Of a stretch of DNA of 64,000 bases, positions 47,758-57,110 are shown piece after piece. This DNA comes from Paenibacillus wynnii (lineage in GTDB: Bacteria > Bacillota > Bacilli > Paenibacillales > Paenibacillaceae). The notes under the pieces were generated by a model. The model was not told the origin of the DNA, made no database searches, and saw nothing but the letters and a program-made list of their open reading frames with translations. The position numbers and the translations under genes are program-made. The stretch covers positions 434,001-498,000 of the forward strand of contig NZ_JQCR01000002.1 in assembly GCF_000757885.1 (NCBI RefSeq), in the 5' to 3' direction. Position 1 is the first letter of the stretch. Each line of letters opens with the position of its first letter.

Positions 47758-49002
47758 CTAAAGCGGCTGACAGCAGTTTTTGAACTTTTTCCCACTCCCG
47801 CAGAGACAGAGTCCGTTTCGACCCGGAAGCGGATTGCCGTTGTTTCTGTACTCCTGCATCTGTTCTGCTTTTAACCGGTTCGCAAGCGTAATCATCCGAT
47901 CATTAGCATGAGCGTAGAACATTTTGTAGCTTCGACAGAAATAATCGACTTCAGAACGGTCGTTAACGTCTAACCAATTCCGGTTGCGGGGACACCCCCC
48001 ATGACAAAACTGAAGGTATTCACATTTGTGGCATGCTTCATTCATCCTTGACTTTATCTGCAAAAAGTCATCGTACACATGGCTTGCAAGCAATGATTCC
48101 AAATTGGTTTGACCGATATTTCCTAACCTATGCTCCTCATCAATAAAGAAATCACAAGGATAGGCATCGCCGTTCGTCTCAAGCACCATCATCTTGGGGC
48201 AGTTTGGGCTATGAACACACAACTCTGCTTGACGATGCATAAATACAAGCAACATATTCTCAAACATACGAATGGAAAGCTTCGGTTCACCATCGTTGTA
48301 CCACAAGTCAAATGTGCGGCATAAAAACTCTCCATATTGTTCGGATGTGATTCGGAAATGCCCAGGCATATCGCTCTTTTGCGAAACAAAGTCCATGCAC
48401 GGGATAAACTGAATATATGAAAACTTTTGCTCGTGGTAGAATGCCATCAATTCGTCAGGCTTCGTCACGTTATCTTCATGGATCACCGTCAGAATGTTAT
48501 ACTCCACGCCCTCTTGTTGCAAATGCAATATACCACGCATTACAAGGTCAAAGCTGCCTTTCCCGGATCCGGTTAATCGGTGGGCATTATGAATAGACTC
48601 CGGACCATCCAGACTAATACCGATCAGAAAGTTATAACGCTTGAAAAATTTCGCCCAGTTCTCATCAATTAGCGTTCCGTTAGTCTGTAGTGCGTTACTT
48701 ATCATTGTGTGAGGCGGCGCATACTTAGCCTGCAACAAAATCACTTGTTCAAAATACGAAAGCCCTGCCAATAAGGGCTCCCCTCCTTGCCAGGAGAAGG
48801 TAGCCTGGCCAGAAGACCTAGCCATATACTGAGAGATAAACTGTTCCAGGAGTGCCGGTTCCATCACTCGAACCGGTTTATTCGGAATTCCTCCGGCTGT
48901 GCTGTAATAGCAATAATCACAGGCCAGGTTGCAATCCTCTGAGACGGTTTTCCACATGACATGAAGGTGTTGTGGTCTTAAAGCGGGTGTGCATGCGTTC
49001 AT
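47758..49002 (-). CDS. Anaerobic-type sulfatase maturase (radical SAM, anSME)
   Basis: A 414-residue radical SAM enzyme with the [4Fe-4S] motif CNLACDYC (Cys24, 28, 31), SWQGGEP, and a SPASM domain with the pattern NGDAYPCDFF ... CHKCEYLQFCHGGC. The end carries a SEC-C zinc motif (CLCGSGKKFKNCC). This is the anSME family, which turns a cysteine or serine of sulfatases into formylglycine without oxygen; its likely substrate is Cys49 of the sulfatase at 45378. GGAGG lies before the ATG. Fragments of a second sulfatase and of the oxygen-dependent maturase lie just upstream. Confidence 0.93.
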   Translation of the reverse strand: MNACTPALRPQHLHVMWKTVSEDCNLACDYCYYSTAGGIPNKPVRVMEPALLEQFISQYMARSSGQATFSWQGGEPLLAGLSYFEQVILLQAKYAPPHTMISNALQTNGTLIDENWAKFFKRYNFLIGISLDGPESIHNAHRLTGSGKGSFDLVMRGILHLQQEGVEYNILTVIHEDNVTKPDELMAFYHEQKFSYIQFIPCMDFVSQKSDMPGHFRITSEQYGEFLCRTFDLWYNDGEPKLSIRMFENMLLVFMHRQAELCVHSPNCPKMMVLETNGDAYPCDFFIDEEHRLGNIGQTNLESLLASHVYDDFLQIKSRMNEACHKCEYLQFCHGGCPRNRNWLDVNDRSEVDYFCRSYKMFYAHANDRMITLANRLKAEQMQEYRNNGNPLPGRNGLCLCGSGKKFKNCCQPL

Positions 49003-49044
49003 TGAACTTCGTTCCTCCGTTACATTCTCTTTTCAAATGGTTGC

Positions 49045-49290
49045 TTATTCGGTCTGACTGATATGAGACAATACGTAAAAACGCCCGATTCGATGATCTA
49101 TATGTGTAATTAAAGCATAGTAAGCAGCCATCGCCATTCTCAAGCGACGCTTGGGTACGATCCCCTTCGAAGTAACGGGATTGAATCCATTTCTCTCCTG
49201 GTCTTTCTTTATAACCCATTCTCCTATTACCGGATCAGGAAAATCCGCGTCTTTATACAGATCCAAATAAGCTTGAGGACGCTAGCGACG
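49045..49290 (-). pseudogene. Sulfatase internal fragment
   Basis: The minus strand reads LYKDADFPDPVIGEWVIKKD, then a conserved-looking NPVTSKGIVPKRRLRMAMAAYY, ALITHIDHRIGRF and a stop soon after. This is the middle of a type I sulfatase, in which the IDxxIGR segment precedes the metal-binding DHG block. Neither the active-site cysteine region nor the C-terminus is present. It differs from the intact sulfatase at 45378, so it is the remnant of another gene. Confidence 0.7.
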
Positions 49291-49326
49291 GATACGCAGG
49301 TACAGCACCTGTGAAATCCTATCGGG

Positions 49327-49728
<402 letters not shown>

Positions 49729-49803
49729 GACGGAAAAATCCCTCTTTTCAGTTATTCTCTCTGGAGAGACTTGTTCTCAGTGCATTTATCGAGAAGAACA
49801 TGT

Positions 49804-50337
49804 CTAAAAAAAAGCAATCCCGAGAATTCCGGATCCCACGATAATGGTGAGCGGGTGCAGCTTAAATTTCATTAAACCATAAAGTGCAGCAAAAATAATA
49901 ATCAGTATTCCCAATGACTCCCAAGTAAGGATATCTTGCTTGCTGCCCATAAAACCCAAACGAATCGCGGCAAATGCAATCAACCCCGTTATCACTGGAC
50001 GCAAACCATAAAATGTTGATTTCATCCACAGACTGTCTCTCACCCGATAAAAGAAAATTGAAATGACAATGATGATTATCAATGAAGGCAGAATCATACC
50101 AAACGTTGCCGAGACCGCCCCACCAAATCCGGCTACCCGATAACCAATTAAAGTTGCACTGTTGGTTGCGACAGGACCTGGTGACATACCAGCTATAGAT
50201 ATCACCTCCTGAAACTCCCTTTCCAACAGCCACCTGCCATTTAACGCTTCATGCTCAATCATCGGAATGATCGCGTATCCTCCTCCAAAGGAGAGCAAAC
50301 CAATTTTAAAAAAAATTAAAAACAGATCCCAAATCAC
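49804..50337 (-). CDS. chrA: Chromate transporter family protein, second half (CHR)
   Basis: A 177-residue membrane protein with the CHR-domain opening IFFKIGLLSFGGGYAIIPMI and SIAGMSPGPVATNSATLIGY. It is a short, one-domain CHR protein; these work in pairs with opposite membrane topology. It starts at GTG 50337 with AGGAGGG seven bases ahead, 11 bases after the stop of its partner. Family members export chromate and some may move other oxyanions; closeness to sulfatase genes makes sulfate release a possible context, but that is speculative. Confidence 0.88.
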   Translation of the reverse strand: MIWDLFLIFFKIGLLSFGGGYAIIPMIEHEALNGRWLLEREFQEVISIAGMSPGPVATNSATLIGYRVAGFGGAVSATFGMILPSLIIIIVISIFFYRVRDSLWMKSTFYGLRPVITGLIAFAAIRLGFMGSKQDILTWESLGILIIIFAALYGLMKFKLHPLTIIVGSGILGIAFF

Positions 50338-50348
50338 TTCATGCCCTC

Positions 50349-51008
50349 CTAGATGTAATATTCTGGATAGTTTGAATCTTCATCAGAATAATCGAGGCGC
50401 TCTTTCTCCGTCCTTATCTCAATCCCTAATAGTTGTTTTGTTTTTATTAATATAAATCCAATAAATAAGCCGATTACGATCATATAGATGGGATTGATCC
50501 CCGAAACTAGTAAAACGACCATTATTACCATAGCGATTGCAGCGGTAGTTTTATCAAATATGGCGTTCCTAGCCATTCGATACGCTGCTACTAGGATTAG
50601 GGCAATAACCGCCCCGTGAATTCCCTTCAATGCGGCAATGACTTTCGGTTGATCGGCCCATTGTGAGTAAACAGCACTAAGGAAACAAACAATGATGAAG
50701 GTTGGGATCGTAATCCCTGCGATTGCTGCAATCGCACCTCTTATCCCAGCAAGCCGATACCCGATGAAGGCCGCTGCATTTACACCTACACCACCGGGTG
50801 CGGCACCGGCTAAAGAGAGAATTTCATCCATCTGCTCTTCATCGAGCCATTTTCGTTTAATAGAAATTTCACGCTCGATCATGGGGATCATAGCATAACC
50901 TCCCCCGAAGGTTACGGGACCTATTCGAACAAATATCCATAACAATTGGAACAACAGACCTGCCTTTAGCTCCGTATTCTTCTTATTTGCTTTCATAGTT
51001 GTTCTCAT
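50349..51008 (-). CDS. chrA: Chromate transporter family protein, first half (CHR)
   Basis: A 219-residue membrane protein with the CHR signature FVRIGPVTFGGGYAMIPMIE and SLAGAAPGGVGVNAAAFIGY. It pairs with the next gene as a two-subunit CHR transporter. AGGGTG precedes the ATG. No chromate-responsive regulator of the ChrB type lies nearby; the divergent gene is a ROK regulator. Confidence 0.88.
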   Translation of the reverse strand: MRTTMKANKKNTELKAGLLFQLLWIFVRIGPVTFGGGYAMIPMIEREISIKRKWLDEEQMDEILSLAGAAPGGVGVNAAAFIGYRLAGIRGAIAAIAGITIPTFIIVCFLSAVYSQWADQPKVIAALKGIHGAVIALILVAAYRMARNAIFDKTTAAIAMVIMVVLLVSGINPIYMIVIGLFIGFILIKTKQLLGIEIRTEKERLDYSDEDSNYPEYYI

Positions 51009-51181
51009 GGCTTCACCCTTTTTTTGTCGTATCTTCAGTATAACACTTTATCCCAAAATGGAATTAAGTTTTTTGACTGTAAATACAAGCGATGGGATAT
51101 GAGTTATACTAATATTAAATTACTGTAACTGGTAGATGCCATTTCATTAGTTTGAACTTATATAAAGCTTGGGGGCATACC

Positions 51182-52381
51182 GTGGATAATCGCTCGAAAC
51201 ATATTCCATCACCAAAGAAACTCCTATATGATCGAATTGCCCAACAAGGCCCTGTCTCCAAGTTGGACCTTCTAAATATATTTTCGCTTACCAAGAGCAC
51301 AATGAACCGTTTACTAGAAGAGATGACGAAAGAAGGGCTGGTCATAGAATCCGGCTTTGGGGAATCTAGCGGAGGCAGAAGACCCATTTTATACCAGATC
51401 AATCCTTCCTACGGTTATATATTGGGATTAGAAGTTTCCAGGGTATACTCATCCCTTGGGTTATTTGATATGCAAATGAACCCCAAATCCATTGTTCATT
51501 GGCGGATGGATCAGACCTTCACACCCGAGAAATTTTTGGATTATGTGGTACATCAGGTACGTGTTTTCTTAAGGGATCACCAATTGGAAGCACGGCAGAT
51601 TATTGGTATGGGAATCGGTGCGGTTGGTCCTCTTGATCGAAAAAAAGGATTGATTCTACAACCCTTGCATTTTCCTGCTACCGGTTGGAACAATCTGCCC
51701 ATATGCCAGTTGATAGAGGAGCGAACAGGGATCAGATCCGTTCTGGATAACGGTGCGAATACCGCGCTTTTGGGTGAACGATGGGCAATCAATGGTGCAA
51801 GTATCCAGCATATGCTCTATGTACATGTTGGAGCGGGTCTCCGCTTTGCGATGATGTCGCATGAAGGAATTGTTTACGGCACCATGGATATGGAAGATGC
51901 TATGGGTCAAATGATCATTCAGACAGACGGCCCCCGGTTAAATAATGAGGGAAACTACGGAGCTCTGGAAGCATTCGTATCTGTAAAAGCATTGGAACAA
52001 CGAGCACGCACTGTTGTGAGCTTGGGCAGTGACCAGATACTCAACAGGTATAAAGTGAAGGCAGAAAAAATAAATTACGATGTATTAGTACAAGCCTTCC
52101 GGGATGGTGATCCTGATGCGACTGAAATATTCATTCAAGCGGCTGGTCATTTGGGAATTGGCCTTGCCAACGCCATAAACCTGTTTCATCCTGAGACAAT
52201 CATTCTAGGAGGAGCGCTCATCCACTCTCATGAGTCATTCTTTCGAACCGCGGTAGATGTCGCCAAAAAAAATATTTACCGTTATTCCGAATATCTACCT
52301 CATTTTTCCCTGGGTACTTTGAAGGAAGAAGCAGTGGTGACTGGAGCAGCTATTATTGTCAGAAACCACATGGTGCTATAG
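51182..52381 (+). CDS. ROK-family transcriptional regulator without zinc cysteines
   Basis: A 399-residue regulator of the NagC/XylR type. A winged helix-turn-helix ([20 protein letters not shown]) near residues 20-65 is followed by the sugar-kinase-like ROK domain ([38 protein letters not shown]-like VHVGAGLRF). At the place of the zinc motif, where family members carry several cysteines before GxLE, this protein has [13 protein letters not shown] with none. GGGGG lies before GTG 51182; a TTG 30 bases earlier is an alternative start. It probably regulates a sugar pathway; the target is not evident. Confidence 0.85.
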   Translation: MDNRSKHIPSPKKLLYDRIAQQGPVSKLDLLNIFSLTKSTMNRLLEEMTKEGLVIESGFGESSGGRRPILYQINPSYGYILGLEVSRVYSSLGLFDMQMNPKSIVHWRMDQTFTPEKFLDYVVHQVRVFLRDHQLEARQIIGMGIGAVGPLDRKKGLILQPLHFPATGWNNLPICQLIEERTGIRSVLDNGANTALLGERWAINGASIQHMLYVHVGAGLRFAMMSHEGIVYGTMDMEDAMGQMIIQTDGPRLNNEGNYGALEAFVSVKALEQRARTVVSLGSDQILNRYKVKAEKINYDVLVQAFRDGDPDATEIFIQAAGHLGIGLANAINLFHPETIILGGALIHSHESFFRTAVDVAKKNIYRYSEYLPHFSLGTLKEEAVVTGAAIIVRNHMVL

Positions 52382-52662
52382 TCCGCTCTTCCCCACCTGT
52401 ATCCAGCCCAAACCACCCAACAACCACTTCCTTCGCGATCTACTGTGAGCAGCAGATCATCGGCTCCTGATCCCAAAATATCTATCAACGTAATTTCGTT
52501 GCCTTCCTTGTCCGTTCCAATCGGATCGTGCAGCGACACGTCCTTACGGGTCTTTTTCAACGATCTTAAGTGCTTAGTCCCCTTATTGGGGCGGTAGCTT
52601 TCAATGGCTTTGATGAGTCCAATCGTTCCGATCGAGATTAGGTCCTCCATGTCCAAGAACAA
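52382..52662 (-). pseudogene. sigK: sigK fragment C (regions 2-3 with internal deletions)
   Basis: The minus strand reads [20 protein letters not shown], then [20 protein letters not shown] with a deletion between TK and HLRSL, then [15 protein letters not shown], and after another deletion a corrupted GLDTGGEER touching the ROK stop codon. These are parts of sigma-K regions 2 to 4. The deletions and the loss of both ends make it non-functional. It is in the opposite direction to the ROK gene. Confidence 0.8.
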
Positions 52663-52851
52663 ATTGTTTCTACGTAGTAAAGCCTCGCATCATCATTTTC
52701 ATGCATTCCTATTGCTTAGGTTAATACGACTTATGCCGAAGCTTAATTGGGTACAACTTCTCGTCATTTCCCACGGGTGTACAATTTCCAATCCTCAACA
52801 GGGAAATGATTTTTAGGTTATTCTCCCCCTGCGGCATCTTTGGTCGTCAAG

Positions 52852-54312
52852 TTATTTCACAGGATCATCCAGAGTTATGACTTGTCTCGGAAACTGTTTG
52901 TCGTAGGCATGAAGATCGATAGTTTCCACATACGGATAGTCTTCCAAAAGGAGACGATGATCACCAGCACCTGAACGGCAGGCAGGCCAATGAGGCAGCA
53001 AAGAATTGTTCGGATCGTCGTTAAGAATAAAAGCCATCCAGGTCTCATTCATGAGCCGAGACATATAGGCATGCTCCGGAGGGTAACCCTCAGCTTTTTC
53101 CCTTTTTTCCACTCCAAAAAGATAGACCATTTCCGAGGAATGATCTGGTAAGCCATTCCCAACAAAATCCCACCGGTAGCACCATATCTTTGAACCGTAT
53201 TCCGCCAAGAGCTGTGTTAAACTAAGGCTTGCATTACCATACATATATCGGGTCTGTAGGGTGGAAAAAGCCAAACCGGGATGCATAGTATCACGAAGCT
53301 GTCTGTATTTACTCAGGAGATAACCGCTGTTGTACCCATAGCTGTATGACAGCTTATCTGGAACTTCAGCCTCATCAAATGCCTCATGCGGATCAGCCTG
53401 ACCAAGTTCATCCCTGTTATATCCAATAAGCACTGGAATACCTGCTAACCTGCCTGTGGAGATGAAGCTTTCTGGTGGTTCCTCTAGCACACGACCGTCT
53501 ACGACAGGACCGAACAAATGGACGGGCAAAATATGCTCGTATGCCTTTATCTGCCCGTTCAATAGTTCCTCCGCGCTTATGCTCAGGAGTTGCTGCGTAC
53601 CGTTTTCACCCAGATCAAGGGCATCTACTACAAATGATGCCAGGACTGCTGCCGTTACCCGGTCGCGCATGCACTGAATTCCACCGCTTTGAATAATGAC
53701 CTTGTGGAACATACCCTGAGCGCGTGGAGTCACCATCAGATTCGCCGCTGACTTTCCGCCTGCTGATTGACCCATTAGCGTGACATTCTCCGGATCACCT
53801 CCAAATTCAGCAATATTATCCCTGACCCATTGCAACGCGCATAGCTGATCCAGTAGGCCACAATTTCCGGATTCTGCATATTCTTCTCCTAGCCTGTCTC
53901 CCAGGTACAAATAGCCGAAAGCCCCTAGCCGGTAGTTCGGAGCAACCATTACGGCCTCCTTGTCTCGAATCAAGCGTTGACCAGTCGAAAATTCATCGGA
54001 ATTGGAACCTTCAATATGTCCGCCGCCATGAATATAAAAGATAACCGGTCGTTTCTTACCGTCAATCCCCGGTGTCCACACATTTAAGTTCAAGCAGTCC
54101 TCTGAATACACGTATCCTTCATCCTGCTGTTGTTGCATTGCCCGGTTGCCATAGAATTTCGCCTCAAGTACTCCATCCCAGGCCTCCAAGGCTATCGGCG
54201 GCTTAAATCTCAACGCCCCAACGGGCGCCCGCGCATAGGGGATACCCTTGAATACAATCATATCTTTCTCTATGTAACCCCTAACCTTCCCGGATTTGGT
54301 TTCTGCAAGCAA
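52852..54312 (-). CDS. Type-B carboxylesterase (1)
   Basis: A 486-residue alpha/beta hydrolase of the carboxylesterase/PnbA type. It shows GIPYARAPVGALRFKPP, SEDCLNLNVWTP, FYIHGGGHIEGS (oxyanion hole) and the nucleophile serine in TLMGQSAGG; a histidine in DHSSEMVYLFG is the likely catalytic one. No signal peptide. GAGAGGAG lies before the ATG. A second esterase gene at 55437 has the same direction, with an AraC regulator between them. Such enzymes can remove acyl or aryl esters from plant-derived sugars; the substrate is unknown. Confidence 0.9.
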   Translation of the reverse strand: MLAETKSGKVRGYIEKDMIVFKGIPYARAPVGALRFKPPIALEAWDGVLEAKFYGNRAMQQQQDEGYVYSEDCLNLNVWTPGIDGKKRPVIFYIHGGGHIEGSNSDEFSTGQRLIRDKEAVMVAPNYRLGAFGYLYLGDRLGEEYAESGNCGLLDQLCALQWVRDNIAEFGGDPENVTLMGQSAGGKSAANLMVTPRAQGMFHKVIIQSGGIQCMRDRVTAAVLASFVVDALDLGENGTQQLLSISAEELLNGQIKAYEHILPVHLFGPVVDGRVLEEPPESFISTGRLAGIPVLIGYNRDELGQADPHEAFDEAEVPDKLSYSYGYNSGYLLSKYRQLRDTMHPGLAFSTLQTRYMYGNASLSLTQLLAEYGSKIWCYRWDFVGNGLPDHSSEMVYLFGVEKREKAEGYPPEHAYMSRLMNETWMAFILNDDPNNSLLPHWPACRSGAGDHRLLLEDYPYVETIDLHAYDKQFPRQVITLDDPVK

Positions 54313-54645
54313 ACTGTCATCTCCTCTCTAACCAAACTAATAAAATGATTTTGAATAGCTGCATGACAGCCCGCTTACTTTAACAAATATTACTAATTGC
54401 AGTGCTAAGACTTGGGCAGAATATGCTCTGAGTATTATCCAAATTATAACATCAAGTTTCAAATGTTTTACATGGAAATCCTACTTGTTATATAACTTTC
54501 CTGAACTATACCTCTGAAATTTAGCAGCAAAAAGGCCAACCAGCAATCACTGGTTGACCTAATAGTACGAATCTATTTCCGCTGTGTTCATCTCTATTTA
54601 AGTCCCTATGATATAATTTAGCTATGCCTGCTAGGAGGGGAAAAG
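54313..54645. other. Divergent intergenic region with a terminator-like hairpin
   Basis: This gap lies between esterase 1 (minus) and the AraC gene (plus). At 54529-54561 GGTCAACCAG pairs with CTGGTTGGCC; on the minus strand it is followed by TTTTTGC, so it would terminate transcripts coming toward the esterase. No gene that it could terminate lies between it and the AraC start, so it is either a leader attenuator or a left-over. Nothing else is evident. Confidence 0.5.
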
Positions 54646-55410
54646 ATGGCCCATATTCACTATGTTGAGTGTAATACTACGCACGCGAGCAATTTTGTTA
54701 TAGATGTTCCCGTGGGCTCTCACTGGCTCCTTGTAATCACCAAGACCCCGGCGCAATTCTGGGTAAATGGCGGGCTTAAAGAATACCCTGCCCACAGCGC
54801 AATTCTCTATAGTCCATCACAGAAAGTCTATTATCGAGCCTGCGCCGACCATTTCGTCAATGACTGGATCCGTTTGGAATCCGATGAACCTTACATTACA
54901 GAATCTCCACTTCCGCTCGGTGTTCCCTTTGCCTTGAGTGACCCTTACTATTGCCATAAGCTGTTTGAACTGATTGTCATGGAACACAATTTTAACCGGG
55001 ATTGCAAAGAATCTTCCATCGATTATTTGCTACGGACGCTGTTCAACAAGTTATGGGAGTCATACTTCCAAGATGATATTACACCTCAATACTACAAATT
55101 ACTTAAACTGCGCACTGCTATTCAAACCAACTCGGGAGATTACTGGACCGTTTCGAAAATGGCGAGTTTTCTTCAGATCAGTCCAGGCTATCTTCAGAAT
55201 ATCTACAAAAAAACGTTTGGAATCTCCTGCATGGATGACGTTATCAACAGCCGAATTCGTATGGCAAAAGAATACTTAATTCACAATGCTCAAAGCATTG
55301 CTGAAGTAGCTTCACGGTGCGGATATCAAAATGTGGAACATTTCTGCCGGCAATTCAAACAAATGACAGGGCATACACCAAGAAATTACCAGAAGCATTC
55401 AAGAGGTTAA
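54646..55410 (+). CDS. AraC-family regulator between the esterase genes
   Basis: A 254-residue protein with an N-terminal sensor domain (HWLLVITKTPAQFWVNGGLK, SAILYSPSQKVYYRA) and a C-terminal AraC DNA-binding domain (VSKMASFLQISPGYLQNIYK, EVASRCGYQNVEHFCRQFKQ). AGGAGGGG lies before the ATG. Divergent from esterase 1 and convergent with esterase 2, whose stop lies 26 bases from its own; it may control both. Confidence 0.88.
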   Translation: MAHIHYVECNTTHASNFVIDVPVGSHWLLVITKTPAQFWVNGGLKEYPAHSAILYSPSQKVYYRACADHFVNDWIRLESDEPYITESPLPLGVPFALSDPYYCHKLFELIVMEHNFNRDCKESSIDYLLRTLFNKLWESYFQDDITPQYYKLLKLRTAIQTNSGDYWTVSKMASFLQISPGYLQNIYKKTFGISCMDDVINSRIRMAKEYLIHNAQSIAEVASRCGYQNVEHFCRQFKQMTGHTPRNYQKHSRG

Positions 55411-55436
55411 TCTCCGAATCATATTTTGTCAGCACC

Positions 55437-56978
55437 TCATTCCTGTTGAAGCGCAAATCTGTTCTTCTTAAAATACTGCTGCACAAGGAAAATCATCATC
55501 TCAGTCGGTTGTTGTTTGGAATACTCGACCTGATCTGTGAATAGCATTCCATACGGCTCTTTAGATGTATAGGGCTCCCATCGAGGTAATTCCTCCCCCG
55601 TAGAGTCTTGGCCGTTCGGGTCTCCTGAACGGATGAAGTTGGCCCAATAATTGCACATCTGACGGGCCAAATCATAGTGCTTACCGACAAACGGTCTCCA
55701 GCATTTAGCAAGCGTCTCAAAAAAGAACCAGAGATCCACCGAGTGGAAGGGTCCTGGATTGTCCCAGCCTGGTATTTCAGCATCGAAATTATAATAGAAC
55801 AACGGAGTCTCGCCACCGATGTCGGCATGGGTCTGTGCAGCAAGGCGAATCGCGTATTCTATCCCATTTACTGAAGCCCTCTTCTTGACCTCCTCAATAT
55901 TATCCGACTGAACGCCACTAAGTTCCAGAAACGTACTGGCATCGTCGCCGAACATATCTACGGCCATCTTCTTGAAATCGTTAATTGTCTCAGTATCCGG
56001 GACACTAAAGAATTCGGAAGAGGTATGACCGAACATTACCGGCACCATACAGCGCTTGTTTTGAAGGAATAAATCAAACGGATTGCCTACCTGGAACACC
56101 TGATCTGTGACTGTGCCCCAGAATCCTTGGTACTCTACAGCCTTGTCGCGAAGATAGATCGTATCCAGTTTTCGGGCCTCCGAAAGTGAGGATACACCGA
56201 GATAATTGAAAAATTCGACACCGTCCTGTTCAGCCTCTTTCAAATCATTCCGATGTAAAGGCATAAGTGTTCCCGGGTAAAGATTCGTAAAGGTACCACT
56301 TTGAATAATCGCCCGATGAAAAAGACCCTCGTTCTGAGGCGATGTGAGCTGGCTCATAATACTAAAGCCACCGGCGGATTGTCCACCTACGGTGATGTTA
56401 TCAGGGTCGCCGCCGAATGCAGCAATATTACGCTTAACCCATCTTGTTGCTGCCTGTTGATCGAGGTTACCAAAGTTAGCGGGTGCCTCCGGTGCTTCCG
56501 CCGTTATTTCGGGATGACAGAGAAATCCGAAAACATTCAGACGATAATTGATTGTGACCACCACAATACCCCGGCGTGCAATGCGTTCGCCATCGAACTC
56601 CATCTCAGCTGGATGGCCTACCTGTAATCCTCCGCCAAAATACCATACATATACCGGAAGTTTTTCGTTGGTATGATTGGCAGGCGTCCATATATTCAGA
56701 TAAAGGCAATCCTCACTCATAACGATATCTGGTTCTACGGCCCATTCCCGGGTATAGATGTTGTTGTCGTCGATTTCTTGCCTAGCCTGCATTGAGATTG
56801 GCGCGAACTCGTAGGCTTGCAGCACACCTTCCCAATCTTTAGCCGGTTGCGGGGAGCGCCAGCGGTTTTCACCTATAGGTGGAGCAGCGAACGGTATCCC
56901 CTTGAAGCTCGCAATTCGGGGGTCGGCTGCCGGCAACCCCTTAACCATTCCATTCTCAACATTGACTAATCTAAGCAT
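55437..56978 (-). CDS. Type-B carboxylesterase (2)
   Basis: A 513-residue type-B carboxylesterase with FKGIPFAAPPIGENRWRSPQ, SEDCLYLNIWTPA, the oxyanion-hole region YVWYFGGGLQVG (HGGG replaced by FGGG), the serine in TVGGQSAGG and the catalytic histidine in GPFHSVDLWFFFE. It differs clearly from esterase 1 in sequence, so it is not a recent duplicate. No signal peptide. The next upstream gene in the same direction is the GH43 glycosidase, 132 bases away, so the two may be co-transcribed and act on the same esterified arabinoxylan-like substrate. Confidence 0.9.
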   Translation of the reverse strand: MLRLVNVENGMVKGLPAADPRIASFKGIPFAAPPIGENRWRSPQPAKDWEGVLQAYEFAPISMQARQEIDDNNIYTREWAVEPDIVMSEDCLYLNIWTPANHTNEKLPVYVWYFGGGLQVGHPAEMEFDGERIARRGIVVVTINYRLNVFGFLCHPEITAEAPEAPANFGNLDQQAATRWVKRNIAAFGGDPDNITVGGQSAGGFSIMSQLTSPQNEGLFHRAIIQSGTFTNLYPGTLMPLHRNDLKEAEQDGVEFFNYLGVSSLSEARKLDTIYLRDKAVEYQGFWGTVTDQVFQVGNPFDLFLQNKRCMVPVMFGHTSSEFFSVPDTETINDFKKMAVDMFGDDASTFLELSGVQSDNIEEVKKRASVNGIEYAIRLAAQTHADIGGETPLFYYNFDAEIPGWDNPGPFHSVDLWFFFETLAKCWRPFVGKHYDLARQMCNYWANFIRSGDPNGQDSTGEELPRWEPYTSKEPYGMLFTDQVEYSKQQPTEMMIFLVQQYFKKNRFALQQE

Positions 56979-57110
56979 GTTATCGACTCCTTAGTTAGGC
57001 GAATTACTTCTAGCAACCAGCCGCCCGTTTCCTATCGGCAAAGCCTCGTTCCACTCTCCTGCAGGTTGGCTGTACCCTAATCGCTGCTTGTATTCAGATT
57101 TACCTCTCGG

